Source of the DNA: Acholeplasmatales bacterium
GTDB lineage: Bacteria; Bacillota_I; Bacilli_A; Acholeplasmatales; Anaeroplasmataceae
Reading direction: 5' to 3'
Length of the DNA: 14,396 nt
Assembly: GCA_017388605.1 (NCBI GenBank)
Contig: JAFPIE010000153.1
Coordinates: forward strand, 1-14,396
The translations under genes were made by a program, and so were the position numbers. The notes under the pieces were generated by a model. The model was given only the letters and a program-made list of their open reading frames with translations, made no database searches and was not told where the DNA came from. Position 1 is the first letter of the stretch. Every line of letters begins with the position of its first letter. This document shows positions 7,468-14,396 of the stretch, in pieces.

Positions 7468-7914
7468 ATGAAAATATCAATTGGTTGTGATCATTCCGCA
7501 TTAGAGCTTAAGGATAGTGTTATCGCTCATCTTAAGGAATTAGGTCATGAGGTTATTGACCGTGGTACCTATACAAAGGATTCTTGTGATTATACAGATT
7601 ATGGCTATATGGTTGCAAAGGATATCAAGGATAAGGTAGCCGATAGAGGAATCGTCATTTGCTTTACAGGAATTGGTATGTCTATCATTGCAAATAAGGT
7701 TAAGGGTGTAAGATGTGCCCTAGTCCATGATAAGGATGCTGCCTTACTTACAAGATTACATAATGATTCGAATTGCTTAGCCCTATCTGCAAAATATACT
7801 GGTAAGGTATATGCAAATGAAATTGTAGATGTTTGGCTAGAAACTGAATTCTCCTTTAATGAAAGACATGAAAGAAGAATTCAAAAGATTGCAAAATATG
7901 AGGAGGAATTCTAG
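7468..7914 (+). CDS. rpiB: ribose-5-phosphate isomerase B family sugar-phosphate isomerase, with altered active-site loop
   Basis: RpiB interconverts ribose 5-phosphate and ribulose 5-phosphate in the cytoplasm, feeding the pentose phosphate pathway and PRPP supply. The 148-residue protein is normal in length and aligns throughout with Rpi[11 protein letters not shown] at the N-terminus, DYTDYG, catalytic Cys65, His98 in RLHNDSN, and the ending [10 protein letters not shown]. The loop normally written CGTGIGMS reads CFTGIGMS, with Phe66 in place of glycine, and the usual DHAG reads DHSA. It could therefore have shifted substrate range or be another RpiB/LacAB-family isomerase. GAAAGGA at 7451-7457 serves the ATG at 7468. 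A closer out-of-frame ATG at 7464 opens only an 8-codon frame. The upp start follows the stop codon by 2 bases. Confidence 0.9.
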   Translation: MKISIGCDHSALELKDSVIAHLKELGHEVIDRGTYTKDSCDYTDYGYMVAKDIKDKVADRGIVICFTGIGMSIIANKVKGVRCALVHDKDAALLTRLHNDSNCLALSAKYTGKVYANEIVDVWLETEFSFNERHERRIQKIAKYEEEF

Positions 7915-7916
7915 AT

Positions 7917-8540
7917 ATGAGCATTACAGTTTTGAACCACTCTTTAATTAAACATAAGCTAACAAATATTCGTAAGACAGAAACTAATACAAAGGATTTC
8001 TATCAAAATGTAAATGAGATTGCAGGACTTATGGCTTATGAAATCTCTAGAGATTTTCCACTTAAGCCAGTAGAGATTACAACTCCAATTTGTAAGAGCA
8101 TTCAATATGAGCTTGCAAATGATGTTGTCATCGTACCAATACTTCGTGCAGGCTTAGGTATGGTGGATGGAATTAGAAGTATGATTCCAACAGCTAAGGT
8201 TGGCTTCATTGGCTTATTTAGAGATGAAACAACCCTAGAGCCTCATGAGTATTATGCAAAATTCCCAGATACGATTAAGGAGTCTATTGTCTTATTAGTT
8301 GACCCAATGCTTGCTACAGGTGGTAGCGCAAGTGCAGCTATCACTATGCTAAAGAAAAGAGGCTGCAAGGATATCCGTTATGTAGGATTAGTTGGTGCAC
8401 CTGAGGGTGTAAAGACATTACAGAAGGATCATCCAGATGTACCTATTTATCTTGCTTCATTAGATGAAAAGCTAAATGAGAAGGGATATATAGTGCCAGG
8501 CCTTGGAGATTGTGGAGACCGTTTATTCGGAACAAGGTAG
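7917..8540 (+). CDS. upp: uracil phosphoribosyltransferase
   Basis: Upp salvages uracil by joining it to PRPP to give UMP. The 207-residue protein matches the family over its full length: [13 protein letters not shown], the PRPP-binding loop DPMLATGGS at residues 129-137, and the uracil-binding C-terminus [23 protein letters not shown] at 7901-7906, within the end of rpiB, lies 10 bases before the ATG. The pairing with rpiB makes sense, because RpiB helps provide the ribose 5-phosphate from which PRPP is made. upp directly upstream of the atp genes is a recurrent arrangement in Bacillota. Its TAG stop overlaps the proposed GTG start of atpZ by one base. Confidence 0.97.
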   Translation: MSITVLNHSLIKHKLTNIRKTETNTKDFYQNVNEIAGLMAYEISRDFPLKPVEITTPICKSIQYELANDVVIVPILRAGLGMVDGIRSMIPTAKVGFIGLFRDETTLEPHEYYAKFPDTIKESIVLLVDPMLATGGSASAAITMLKKRGCKDIRYVGLVGAPEGVKTLQKDHPDVPIYLASLDEKLNEKGYIVPGLGDCGDRLFGTR

Positions 8541-8785
8541 TGAAACTTGGCAAAGCAGCTAAAACCTATACTTTAGCAACACAAGGAATATTTTCTATGG
8601 GAATTCTTACCGTTTTGGGCTTTGTTATTGGTTGGTTTATCAATAAGGATTCCCCATGGCCTATTATACTTGCTGTAGTTGGCTTGATATTTGGCTTATT
8701 TTCCTTTATTACTTATCTTTTGTATCTTCTTAAGGAGGAAGAAAAAGAAAAGAAAAAAGAGGATTTAGATGGAAAAGAAGAATAA
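8540..8785 (+). CDS. atpZ: AtpZ-like small membrane protein at the head of the atp operon
   Basis: This small protein (81 residues from GTG 8540) has two predicted spans, near residues 13-34 (GIFSMGILTVLGFVIGWFI) and 39-62 (WPIILAVVGLIFGLFSFITYLL), and a highly charged tail (KEEEKEKKKEDLDGKEE). The G-FIGW-INKDS turn between the spans and the position just before atpI/atpB fit AtpZ, a small accessory protein of F-type ATP synthase operons proposed to act with AtpI in assembly or Mg/Ca supply. The GTG overlaps the upp stop (TAGTG), which suggests termination-reinitiation, since only a poorly spaced AAGG is nearby. An in-frame TTG at 8510 would add 10 residues but lies inside upp. Identification is by size, topology and place more than by strong sequence identity. 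Confidence 0.68.
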   Translation: MKLGKAAKTYTLATQGIFSMGILTVLGFVIGWFINKDSPWPIILAVVGLIFGLFSFITYLLYLLKEEEKEKKKEDLDGKEE

Positions 8786-9170
8786 ATTATATTTTTATAG
8801 TATTATCCTTTTATTCCTTGTTATTGTAAGTACAATATTGGGTATATTCCATTTATATTGGTGGTATTACCCAATAGGTGTAATTATGGGTTTAATTACT
8901 CATCTTCTTATGGTGATACAAAATAGAAGATTCTATAGAATTCAAAAGAATGATGTAGAAAAGGCTCTATTTCACCCAAAGAAGGATTCATTTTTGTGGT
9001 ATGGTCTTAGAATACTTGTTATTATTCTATTTTTAGCTATAGTTTATATCTTAGCTTATAACTTTCATAAGGATCGCTTGCTTGAGATTACATTGATGGT
9101 ATTAGGTGGCTTTATGACAGTTAAGGTTGTATTTATTATTATTTTAATCATTTTTAAGGAAGGAAGGTGA
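8769..9170 (+). CDS. atpI: AtpI-like membrane protein of the ATP synthase operon
   Basis: The 133-residue protein has four predicted spans near residues 7-28, 31-50, 77-98 and 106-128, with a basic cytoplasmic loop between spans 2 and 3 (QNRRFYRIQKNDVEKALFHPKK). Size, topology and position directly before atpB fit AtpI (subunit i), a non-structural factor that helps assemble the c-ring. Sequence conservation in this family is low, so the call leans on context. The ATG at 8769 lies within the end of atpZ (17-base overlap) and has AGAGGA at 8758-8763. Its TGA stop at 9168-9170 forms part of the ribosome binding site of atpB. Confidence 0.72.
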   Translation: MEKKNKLYFYSIILLFLVIVSTILGIFHLYWWYYPIGVIMGLITHLLMVIQNRRFYRIQKNDVEKALFHPKKDSFLWYGLRILVIILFLAIVYILAYNFHKDRLLEITLMVLGGFMTVKVVFIIILIIFKEGR

Positions 9171-9174
9171 GACT

Positions 9175-9861
9175 TTGGATTGGAGTTCACTTAAAGATTA
9201 TTTAAATAATATGAACGCATCTGTACTTTCAAGCGTTTATATTACTATTGGGCTTGTTATATTCTTTCTTATATTGTTTTTCATATTAAAGAAAGTTGAC
9301 CCATTAAAGAAAACACCATTATGGCTTGTACCTTTCTTATGGCTTGTAGATTTAATGAACGGATTTATTAAGGATTCTATTGGTAAAAGATGGAAGACTT
9401 ATTCACCGTGGTTTTTAACCCTTACAATCTTTATATTCTTCGCGAATATAAGCGCAGTTTATTTATTGCAAAATCCAACAGCGTATGTAATAGTTACATT
9501 CGCTTTGGCATTATGTACATTCTTCGTAATACAAGCTACTGGTATAGCGTCACTTGGGCCTTTAGGATATTTAAAATCCTTTATGGATCCAAATCCAGTA
9601 ATGCTTCCGATGAATATTGTTTCTGAATTTACATTACCTATATCTTTAGCGCTTCGTCTATTTGGTAATGTAATATCAGGTACAGCTATTTCTATATTGA
9701 TAAAGCAGATGTTTGAATATTGGTCTATTCCAATAATGCCATTTATCAATTTACTTTTCGATATTGCATTCTCTATTATTCAGGTTGCAGTATTTGTTAT
9801 CTTGTCTGTTATCTTTACATCTATGAAGATTAAAGATGAAGAAAAAATATATTCAAAATAA
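9175..9861 (+). CDS. atpB: F-type ATP synthase subunit a
   Basis: Subunit a forms the ion half-channels beside the c-ring in the membrane. The 228-residue protein is hydrophobic throughout, with a first span near residues 20-38. It carries the family hallmark LPISLALRLFGNVISG, in which Arg161 is the essential arginine facing the c-ring carboxylate. The C-terminal span (about residues 195-215, IAFSIIQVAVFVILSVIF) is also typical. The start is a TTG at 9175, preceded by AGGAAGGTGA (9161-9170), which includes the atpI stop. The next in-frame ATG (9211) has no ribosome binding site. The weak start codon may limit synthesis of a subunit needed once per complex. atpE follows after 20 bases. Confidence 0.95.
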   Translation: MDWSSLKDYLNNMNASVLSSVYITIGLVIFFLILFFILKKVDPLKKTPLWLVPFLWLVDLMNGFIKDSIGKRWKTYSPWFLTLTIFIFFANISAVYLLQNPTAYVIVTFALALCTFFVIQATGIASLGPLGYLKSFMDPNPVMLPMNIVSEFTLPISLALRLFGNVISGTAISILIKQMFEYWSIPIMPFINLLFDIAFSIIQVAVFVILSVIFTSMKIKDEEKIYSK

Positions 9862-9881
9862 TTTAAAAGGAGAAAAAAATT

Positions 9882-10190
9882 ATGAATTTCATGACTATTT
9901 TTAATACTGTTTTAACATTCCTAGCTGAGGCAGCAGAAAATTTCAATCAAGGTGTATCTGTTGGTGAAGGTTTAAAATATATTGGTGCCGGCTTAGCCGT
10001 ATTTACAGGCTTTGCTGCAGCTATCGGTGAAGGTAACGTTGCAGCACATGCAGTTGATGCAATGGCTCGTCAGCCTGAAATGGCAGGTAACATTCGTACT
10101 ACAATGTTAATCGGTCAGGCAGTATCTGAAACAACAGGTTTATACGGTTTAATTATCGCTATTTTAATTGTATTCAGTACTAATAACTAA
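9882..10190 (+). CDS. atpE: F-type ATP synthase subunit c, with sodium-type two-carboxylate site
   Basis: Subunit c is the hairpin protein of the rotor ring. The two helices are near residues 31-58 and 70-98, joined by the canonical polar loop ARQPE (62-66). Glu83 is the ion-binding carboxylate, in GQAVSETTGLY. Aligned with Ilyobacter tartaricus numbering (Q32, V63, E65, S66, T67, Y70), this protein has E50, V81, E83, T84, T85 and Y88, with the 33-residue spacing kept exactly. The hydroxyl residue next to the glutamate and the tyrosine are sodium-site features; Glu50 in place of Gln32 matches the two-carboxylate variant known from Fusobacterium nucleatum. The N-terminus is about 18 residues longer than in Ilyobacter. 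AAAAGGAG at 9865-9872 and an A-rich leader precede the ATG, a strong site suited to a subunit needed in about ten copies. Confidence 0.97.
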   Translation: MNFMTIFNTVLTFLAEAAENFNQGVSVGEGLKYIGAGLAVFTGFAAAIGEGNVAAHAVDAMARQPEMAGNIRTTMLIGQAVSETTGLYGLIIAILIVFSTNN

Positions 10191-10199
10191 TATTAGAAG

Positions 10200-10231
10200 A
10201 AAGGAAGCTACTATTGTAGCTATGGCAGATG
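10200..10231 (+). promoter_or_regulatory. atpF ribosome binding site with a hairpin in the spacer
   Basis: AAAGGA at 10200-10205 is the only Shine-Dalgarno candidate for atpF, but 23 bases separate it from the ATG at 10229. A perfect 6-pair stem, AGCTAC (10206-10211) with GTAGCT (10216-10221) around TATT, begins on the next base. Folded, it would leave 7 bases between stem and start codon. An out-of-frame ATG at 10222 directly after the stem opens a 10-codon frame ending at 10254. Confidence 0.6.
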
Positions 10232-10816
10232 ATTATGTTTTTAAGTATAGATAGTGCTGTAAAGGCTATTAAGGCTGCAATTAAAGGTGGTTTAGGACCT
10301 ATCGCACTTATTTCAGATCCAAATGCTTTATTAAAAGCATTTCCATCAGAACTTATGGATTTAGTTGTACAGCTATCTGCCACTCTTATATTATTTATTG
10401 CTATCCGTTTCTTGTTTTGGAAGCCAATTACAAACATTTTAGAGACTCGTCGAGCTGCAATTGATAAAGAGCTTGAGGATGCTAAAATAGCTAAGGGAAA
10501 TGCTGTTTTAGTTGAAAAGGATATGAAAGATGAGCTAGATAAGGCTAAGAATCATATAAAGGAAATGCTCGATCAGGCCGAAAAGGAAGCAAATATAAGA
10601 AGAGATGAAATTATTAATTCTGCTAAGGAAGAAGCAAAAAGAAGAATGGATAATTTATCTTTAGAGCTTGAACAAGAAAAGAAGAATATGGAATCTGACA
10701 TCAAAAAAGAAATTGTCGATATTGCTTTTAAGGCAGCAGAAAAGATTGTTGCAAGAGAAATTGATCAGGATAAGTATTTAGATGTTGTAGAGGATATTCT
10801 TAAAGGAGGCTGCTAA
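10229..10816 (+). CDS. atpF: F-type ATP synthase subunit b
   Basis: Subunit b is the peripheral stalk that holds the F1 head against the membrane part. The 195-residue protein has one span near residues 42-63 (LMDLVVQLSATLILFIAIRFLF), followed by WKPITNILETRR and a long charged helix to about residue 165 (KDMKDELDKAK, AKEEAKRRMDN), with the IVDIAFKAAEKIVAREID segment near the end that contacts delta. About 43 residues precede the span, against roughly 15-20 in B. subtilis. They include a basic, possibly amphipathic stretch (SAVKAIKAAIKGG). The ATG at 10229 is the earliest possible in this frame, because an in-frame TAG lies at 10217-10219. Its ribosome binding site is set back behind a hairpin. 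The end of the gene encodes the AAAGGAGG used by atpH. Confidence 0.94.
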   Translation: MIMFLSIDSAVKAIKAAIKGGLGPIALISDPNALLKAFPSELMDLVVQLSATLILFIAIRFLFWKPITNILETRRAAIDKELEDAKIAKGNAVLVEKDMKDELDKAKNHIKEMLDQAEKEANIRRDEIINSAKEEAKRRMDNLSLELEQEKKNMESDIKKEIVDIAFKAAEKIVAREIDQDKYLDVVEDILKGGC

Positions 10817-10818
10817 GA

Positions 10819-11331
10819 GTGGTAGAAAGTGAATACGCAAAGGCAGTTTTTGATTTAGCTAAGGAAGAAAATAAAATCGAAGTATTTACAAATTGCTTTA
10901 ATGCAGTTATAGACACAAAAACTAAGGAATTTAGTGATATTTTAGTTTCACCCTTTATTCATAAGGAGGAAAAGAAAAGAATCGTTGATAAGGTATATCA
11001 TTCCTTAGATGAAACATTTCTTCATTTCTTATATGTATTAATAGACCATAATCGCTTTGATAAGGTAAATGATATATATAAGGAATATGAAAAGCTTGTT
11101 TTAAAGGATAATAATATTTTGAGAGTTAAGCTAATCTCTGCAAATGAGATTAAGTCAAAAAGATTAAAGGAATTTAAGGAAACTCTTGAGAATAAATATC
11201 CTAATATGAAAATTGAAATTATAAATGAAATTAATCCTAATCTTATTGGCGGTGTACAAATTATTACGGATGATGCATCCATCGATGCATCCATAAGGGG
11301 TACACTAGATAAGATTAGAGGATCACTATAG
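10819..11331 (+). CDS. atpH: F-type ATP synthase subunit delta
   Basis: Delta caps the F1 head and links it to subunit b. The 170-residue protein begins VESEYAKAVFDLAKEE, the usual delta N-terminus. It ends with the conserved NPNLIGGVQIITDDASIDASIRGTLDKI, split here as NPNLIGGVQI and the D-SIDASIRGTL part. The start is a GTG at 10819, nine bases after AAAGGAGG (10802-10809) and two bases after the atpF stop; starting later would remove the conserved first helix. The remainder is Lys-rich with few hydrophobic runs, as expected for a soluble stalk protein. A 12-base tandem repeat at 11272-11295 encodes DASI twice, without changing the family length. Confidence 0.93.
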   Translation: MVESEYAKAVFDLAKEENKIEVFTNCFNAVIDTKTKEFSDILVSPFIHKEEKKRIVDKVYHSLDETFLHFLYVLIDHNRFDKVNDIYKEYEKLVLKDNNILRVKLISANEIKSKRLKEFKETLENKYPNMKIEIINEINPNLIGGVQIITDDASIDASIRGTLDKIRGSL

Positions 11332-11340
11332 GAGGGAAGC

Positions 11341-12849
11341 ATGGCAAATATTAATTTATCTGAAATATCTGGTCTTATTAAAGAGCAAATTAAGGCATAC
11401 AAAGAAGATATTGCAACAGAAAATGTTGGACATGTTGTTGAAGTAGGCGATGGTATTGCCATAGTTCATGGACTAGACAAGGCTATGGCCTCAGAACTTT
11501 TGGTTTTCCCTAATGACGTATATGGTATGGTTCAAAACCTAGAAGAGGATTGTGTAGGTGTTATCCTACTTGGTGAATGCTCTAAGGTTAAGGAAGGCGA
11601 TTTAGTTAAGTGTACTGGTAGAATTTTGGAGGTACCTGTAGGTGATGACTTCATTGGAAGAGTTATCAACCCACTTGGTGAGCCTATTGATGGACTTGGA
11701 CCAATTAAGGCAAATGGTGCACGTCCAATTGAAATGAAGGCTACTGGTGTAATGGATCGTCAAAGTGTATGTGAGCCACTACAAACAGGTATTAAGGTTT
11801 TGGATGCGTTAGTTCCTATTGGAAGAGGACAGCGTGAGCTTATTATCGGTGACCGTCAGACAGGTAAAACATCCATTGCAGTTGATACCATTTTGAATCA
11901 AAAGGATCAAGATGTTATTTGTATTTATGTAGCTATTGGTCAAAAGGAATCTACCGTTTCTAATGTTTATGAAACATTAAAGGATAATGATGCAATGAAA
12001 TATTCTATTATCGTTTCTGCATCCGCATCAAATCCAGCTCCAATGCTATATTTAGCACCATATTCTGGTGTAACCCTAGCAGAATACTTTATGTTTTCTG
12101 GTAAGGATGTATTAATCGTTTATGATGACCTATCTAAGCATGCTGTTGCATATAGAGAAATGTCATTATTATTACATAGACCACCAGGAAGAGAAGCCTT
12201 CCCAGGTGATGTATTCTATCTACATTCAAGATTACTTGAGCGTGCAGCAAAATTAAATGATGAGCTTGGTGGAGGTTCTATTACAGCACTTCCAATTATT
12301 GAAACCCAGGCTGGTGATATTTCTGCATATATTCCAACGAATGTAATTTCTATTACTGATGGACAAATCTTCTTACAAAGTGATTACTTCTATAAGGGTA
12401 TTCGTCCAGCAATTAATGCAGGTTTATCTGTTTCCCGTGTTGGTGGTGCAGCTCAGACGAAGGCGGTAAAGAAGGTATCTGGTACACTAAGACTAGATTT
12501 AGCTTCCTACCATGAGCTTGAATCCTTCACTCAGTTTGGCTCTGATCTAGATGCAGTAACAAAAGCTAAGCTAGATAGAGGTAAGAGAACACAAGAGGTT
12601 TTAAAGCAGGATTTACATAAGACTCTAGATATGGAAGAAGAGGCAATGATTTTATATGCATTAACGCATGGCTTCTTAGATAATATTCCTGTTGAGGCTT
12701 TAGCTAAATACGAGGAATCCTTATATATTGATATGAAAACATCTGAAGCAGGTAAGAAGCTTGTTGAAACATTACGTTTAACAAAGACCTTACCAGATAC
12801 AGCAAAGATGGATGCATATTTAACTGAATTTAATAAAAAGTTTATGTAG
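11341..12849 (+). CDS. atpA: F-type ATP synthase subunit alpha
   Basis: Alpha forms the F1 hexamer with beta and binds non-catalytic nucleotides. The 502-residue protein is full length. It shows the N-terminal beta-barrel ([20 protein letters not shown]), the P-loop GDRQTGKT at residues 170-177, [16 protein letters not shown] [12 protein letters not shown], the [23 protein letters not shown] segment in two parts ([23 protein letters not shown]), and the arginine that reaches into the catalytic site, Arg366 in [16 protein letters not shown] at 11331-11336 precedes the ATG by 4 bases. The N-terminal helix ([14 protein letters not shown]) that binds delta is intact. Nothing unusual is seen. Confidence 0.98.
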   Translation: MANINLSEISGLIKEQIKAYKEDIATENVGHVVEVGDGIAIVHGLDKAMASELLVFPNDVYGMVQNLEEDCVGVILLGECSKVKEGDLVKCTGRILEVPVGDDFIGRVINPLGEPIDGLGPIKANGARPIEMKATGVMDRQSVCEPLQTGIKVLDALVPIGRGQRELIIGDRQTGKTSIAVDTILNQKDQDVICIYVAIGQKESTVSNVYETLKDNDAMKYSIIVSASASNPAPMLYLAPYSGVTLAEYFMFSGKDVLIVYDDLSKHAVAYREMSLLLHRPPGREAFPGDVFYLHSRLLERAAKLNDELGGGSITALPIIETQAGDISAYIPTNVISITDGQIFLQSDYFYKGIRPAINAGLSVSRVGGAAQTKAVKKVSGTLRLDLASYHELESFTQFGSDLDAVTKAKLDRGKRTQEVLKQDLHKTLDMEEEAMILYALTHGFLDNIPVEALAKYEESLYIDMKTSEAGKKLVETLRLTKTLPDTAKMDAYLTEFNKKFM

Positions 12850-12858
12850 GAGGGGCTT

Positions 12859-14396
<1,538 letters not shown>

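Noticed and set aside
7464..7490. Out-of-frame ATG before rpiB opening an 8-codon frame
   Set aside because: Although 6 bases from GAAAGGA, it gives only a tiny peptide; probably chance in an A-rich leader.
9459..9749. Open frames on the minus strand (also near 2123-2338, 4763-4972, 10180-10437, 11022-11462, 12871-13059, 13862-14047)
   Set aside because: All lie opposite well-supported genes, lack ribosome binding sites and have no family-like features.
11272..11295. 12-base tandem repeat in atpH
   Set aside because: It encodes DASI twice within the conserved delta C-terminus without altering family length, so it is not a repeat expansion.

Overview
This window is AT-rich DNA of Bacillota type. 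Nearly every gene has an AGGAGG-like ribosome binding site, spacing is tight, all genes are on the + strand, and the code looks standard (Trp is TGG, and TGA ends atpI). The upp-atp gene order and the AT-rich codon use point to a fermentative Bacilli / Erysipelotrichia / Mollicutes-related lineage. The species cannot be named from this sequence, and the use of TGA as stop argues against Mycoplasma.

Region 1 (1-7355) is one long operon for an ABC importer of the carbohydrate type, cut by the left edge. It holds the end of a LplB-type permease, a LplC/YtcP-type permease, a very large lipoprotein binding protein (788 aa), and a MsmX/UgpC-type ATPase. Four unrelated-looking small membrane proteins, each with about four predicted membrane spans, are interleaved in two pairs: two before and two after the ATPase gene. 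The operon closes with a clear intrinsic terminator (7325-7355). The four membrane proteins are the part of the window I cannot explain by known families.

Region 2 (7320-7467) is the only intergenic gap of any size (148 bases). It holds the terminator, a 10-base palindrome and an extended -10 promoter for the next operon.

Region 3 (7468-14396) is rpiB-upp-atpZ-atpI-atpB-atpE-atpF-atpH-atpA-atpG-atpD, with atpD cut by the right edge and atpC presumably beyond it. The order rpiB...upp-atp resembles the Bacillus subtilis locus with intervening genes missing. The F-type ATP synthase is complete up to beta. Its c subunit carries glutamates at both positions that form a two-carboxylate sodium-binding site in Fusobacterium nucleatum, so a sodium-coupled enzyme is a reasonable prediction. 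Between atpE and atpF a perfect small hairpin sits exactly between the Shine-Dalgarno sequence and the start codon. If folded, it would turn a far too long spacing of 23 bases into an ideal one of 7.

The two operons may be linked physiologically: a sodium or proton gradient maintained by the F-ATPase, and sugar import paid for by ATP. That link is only inference.
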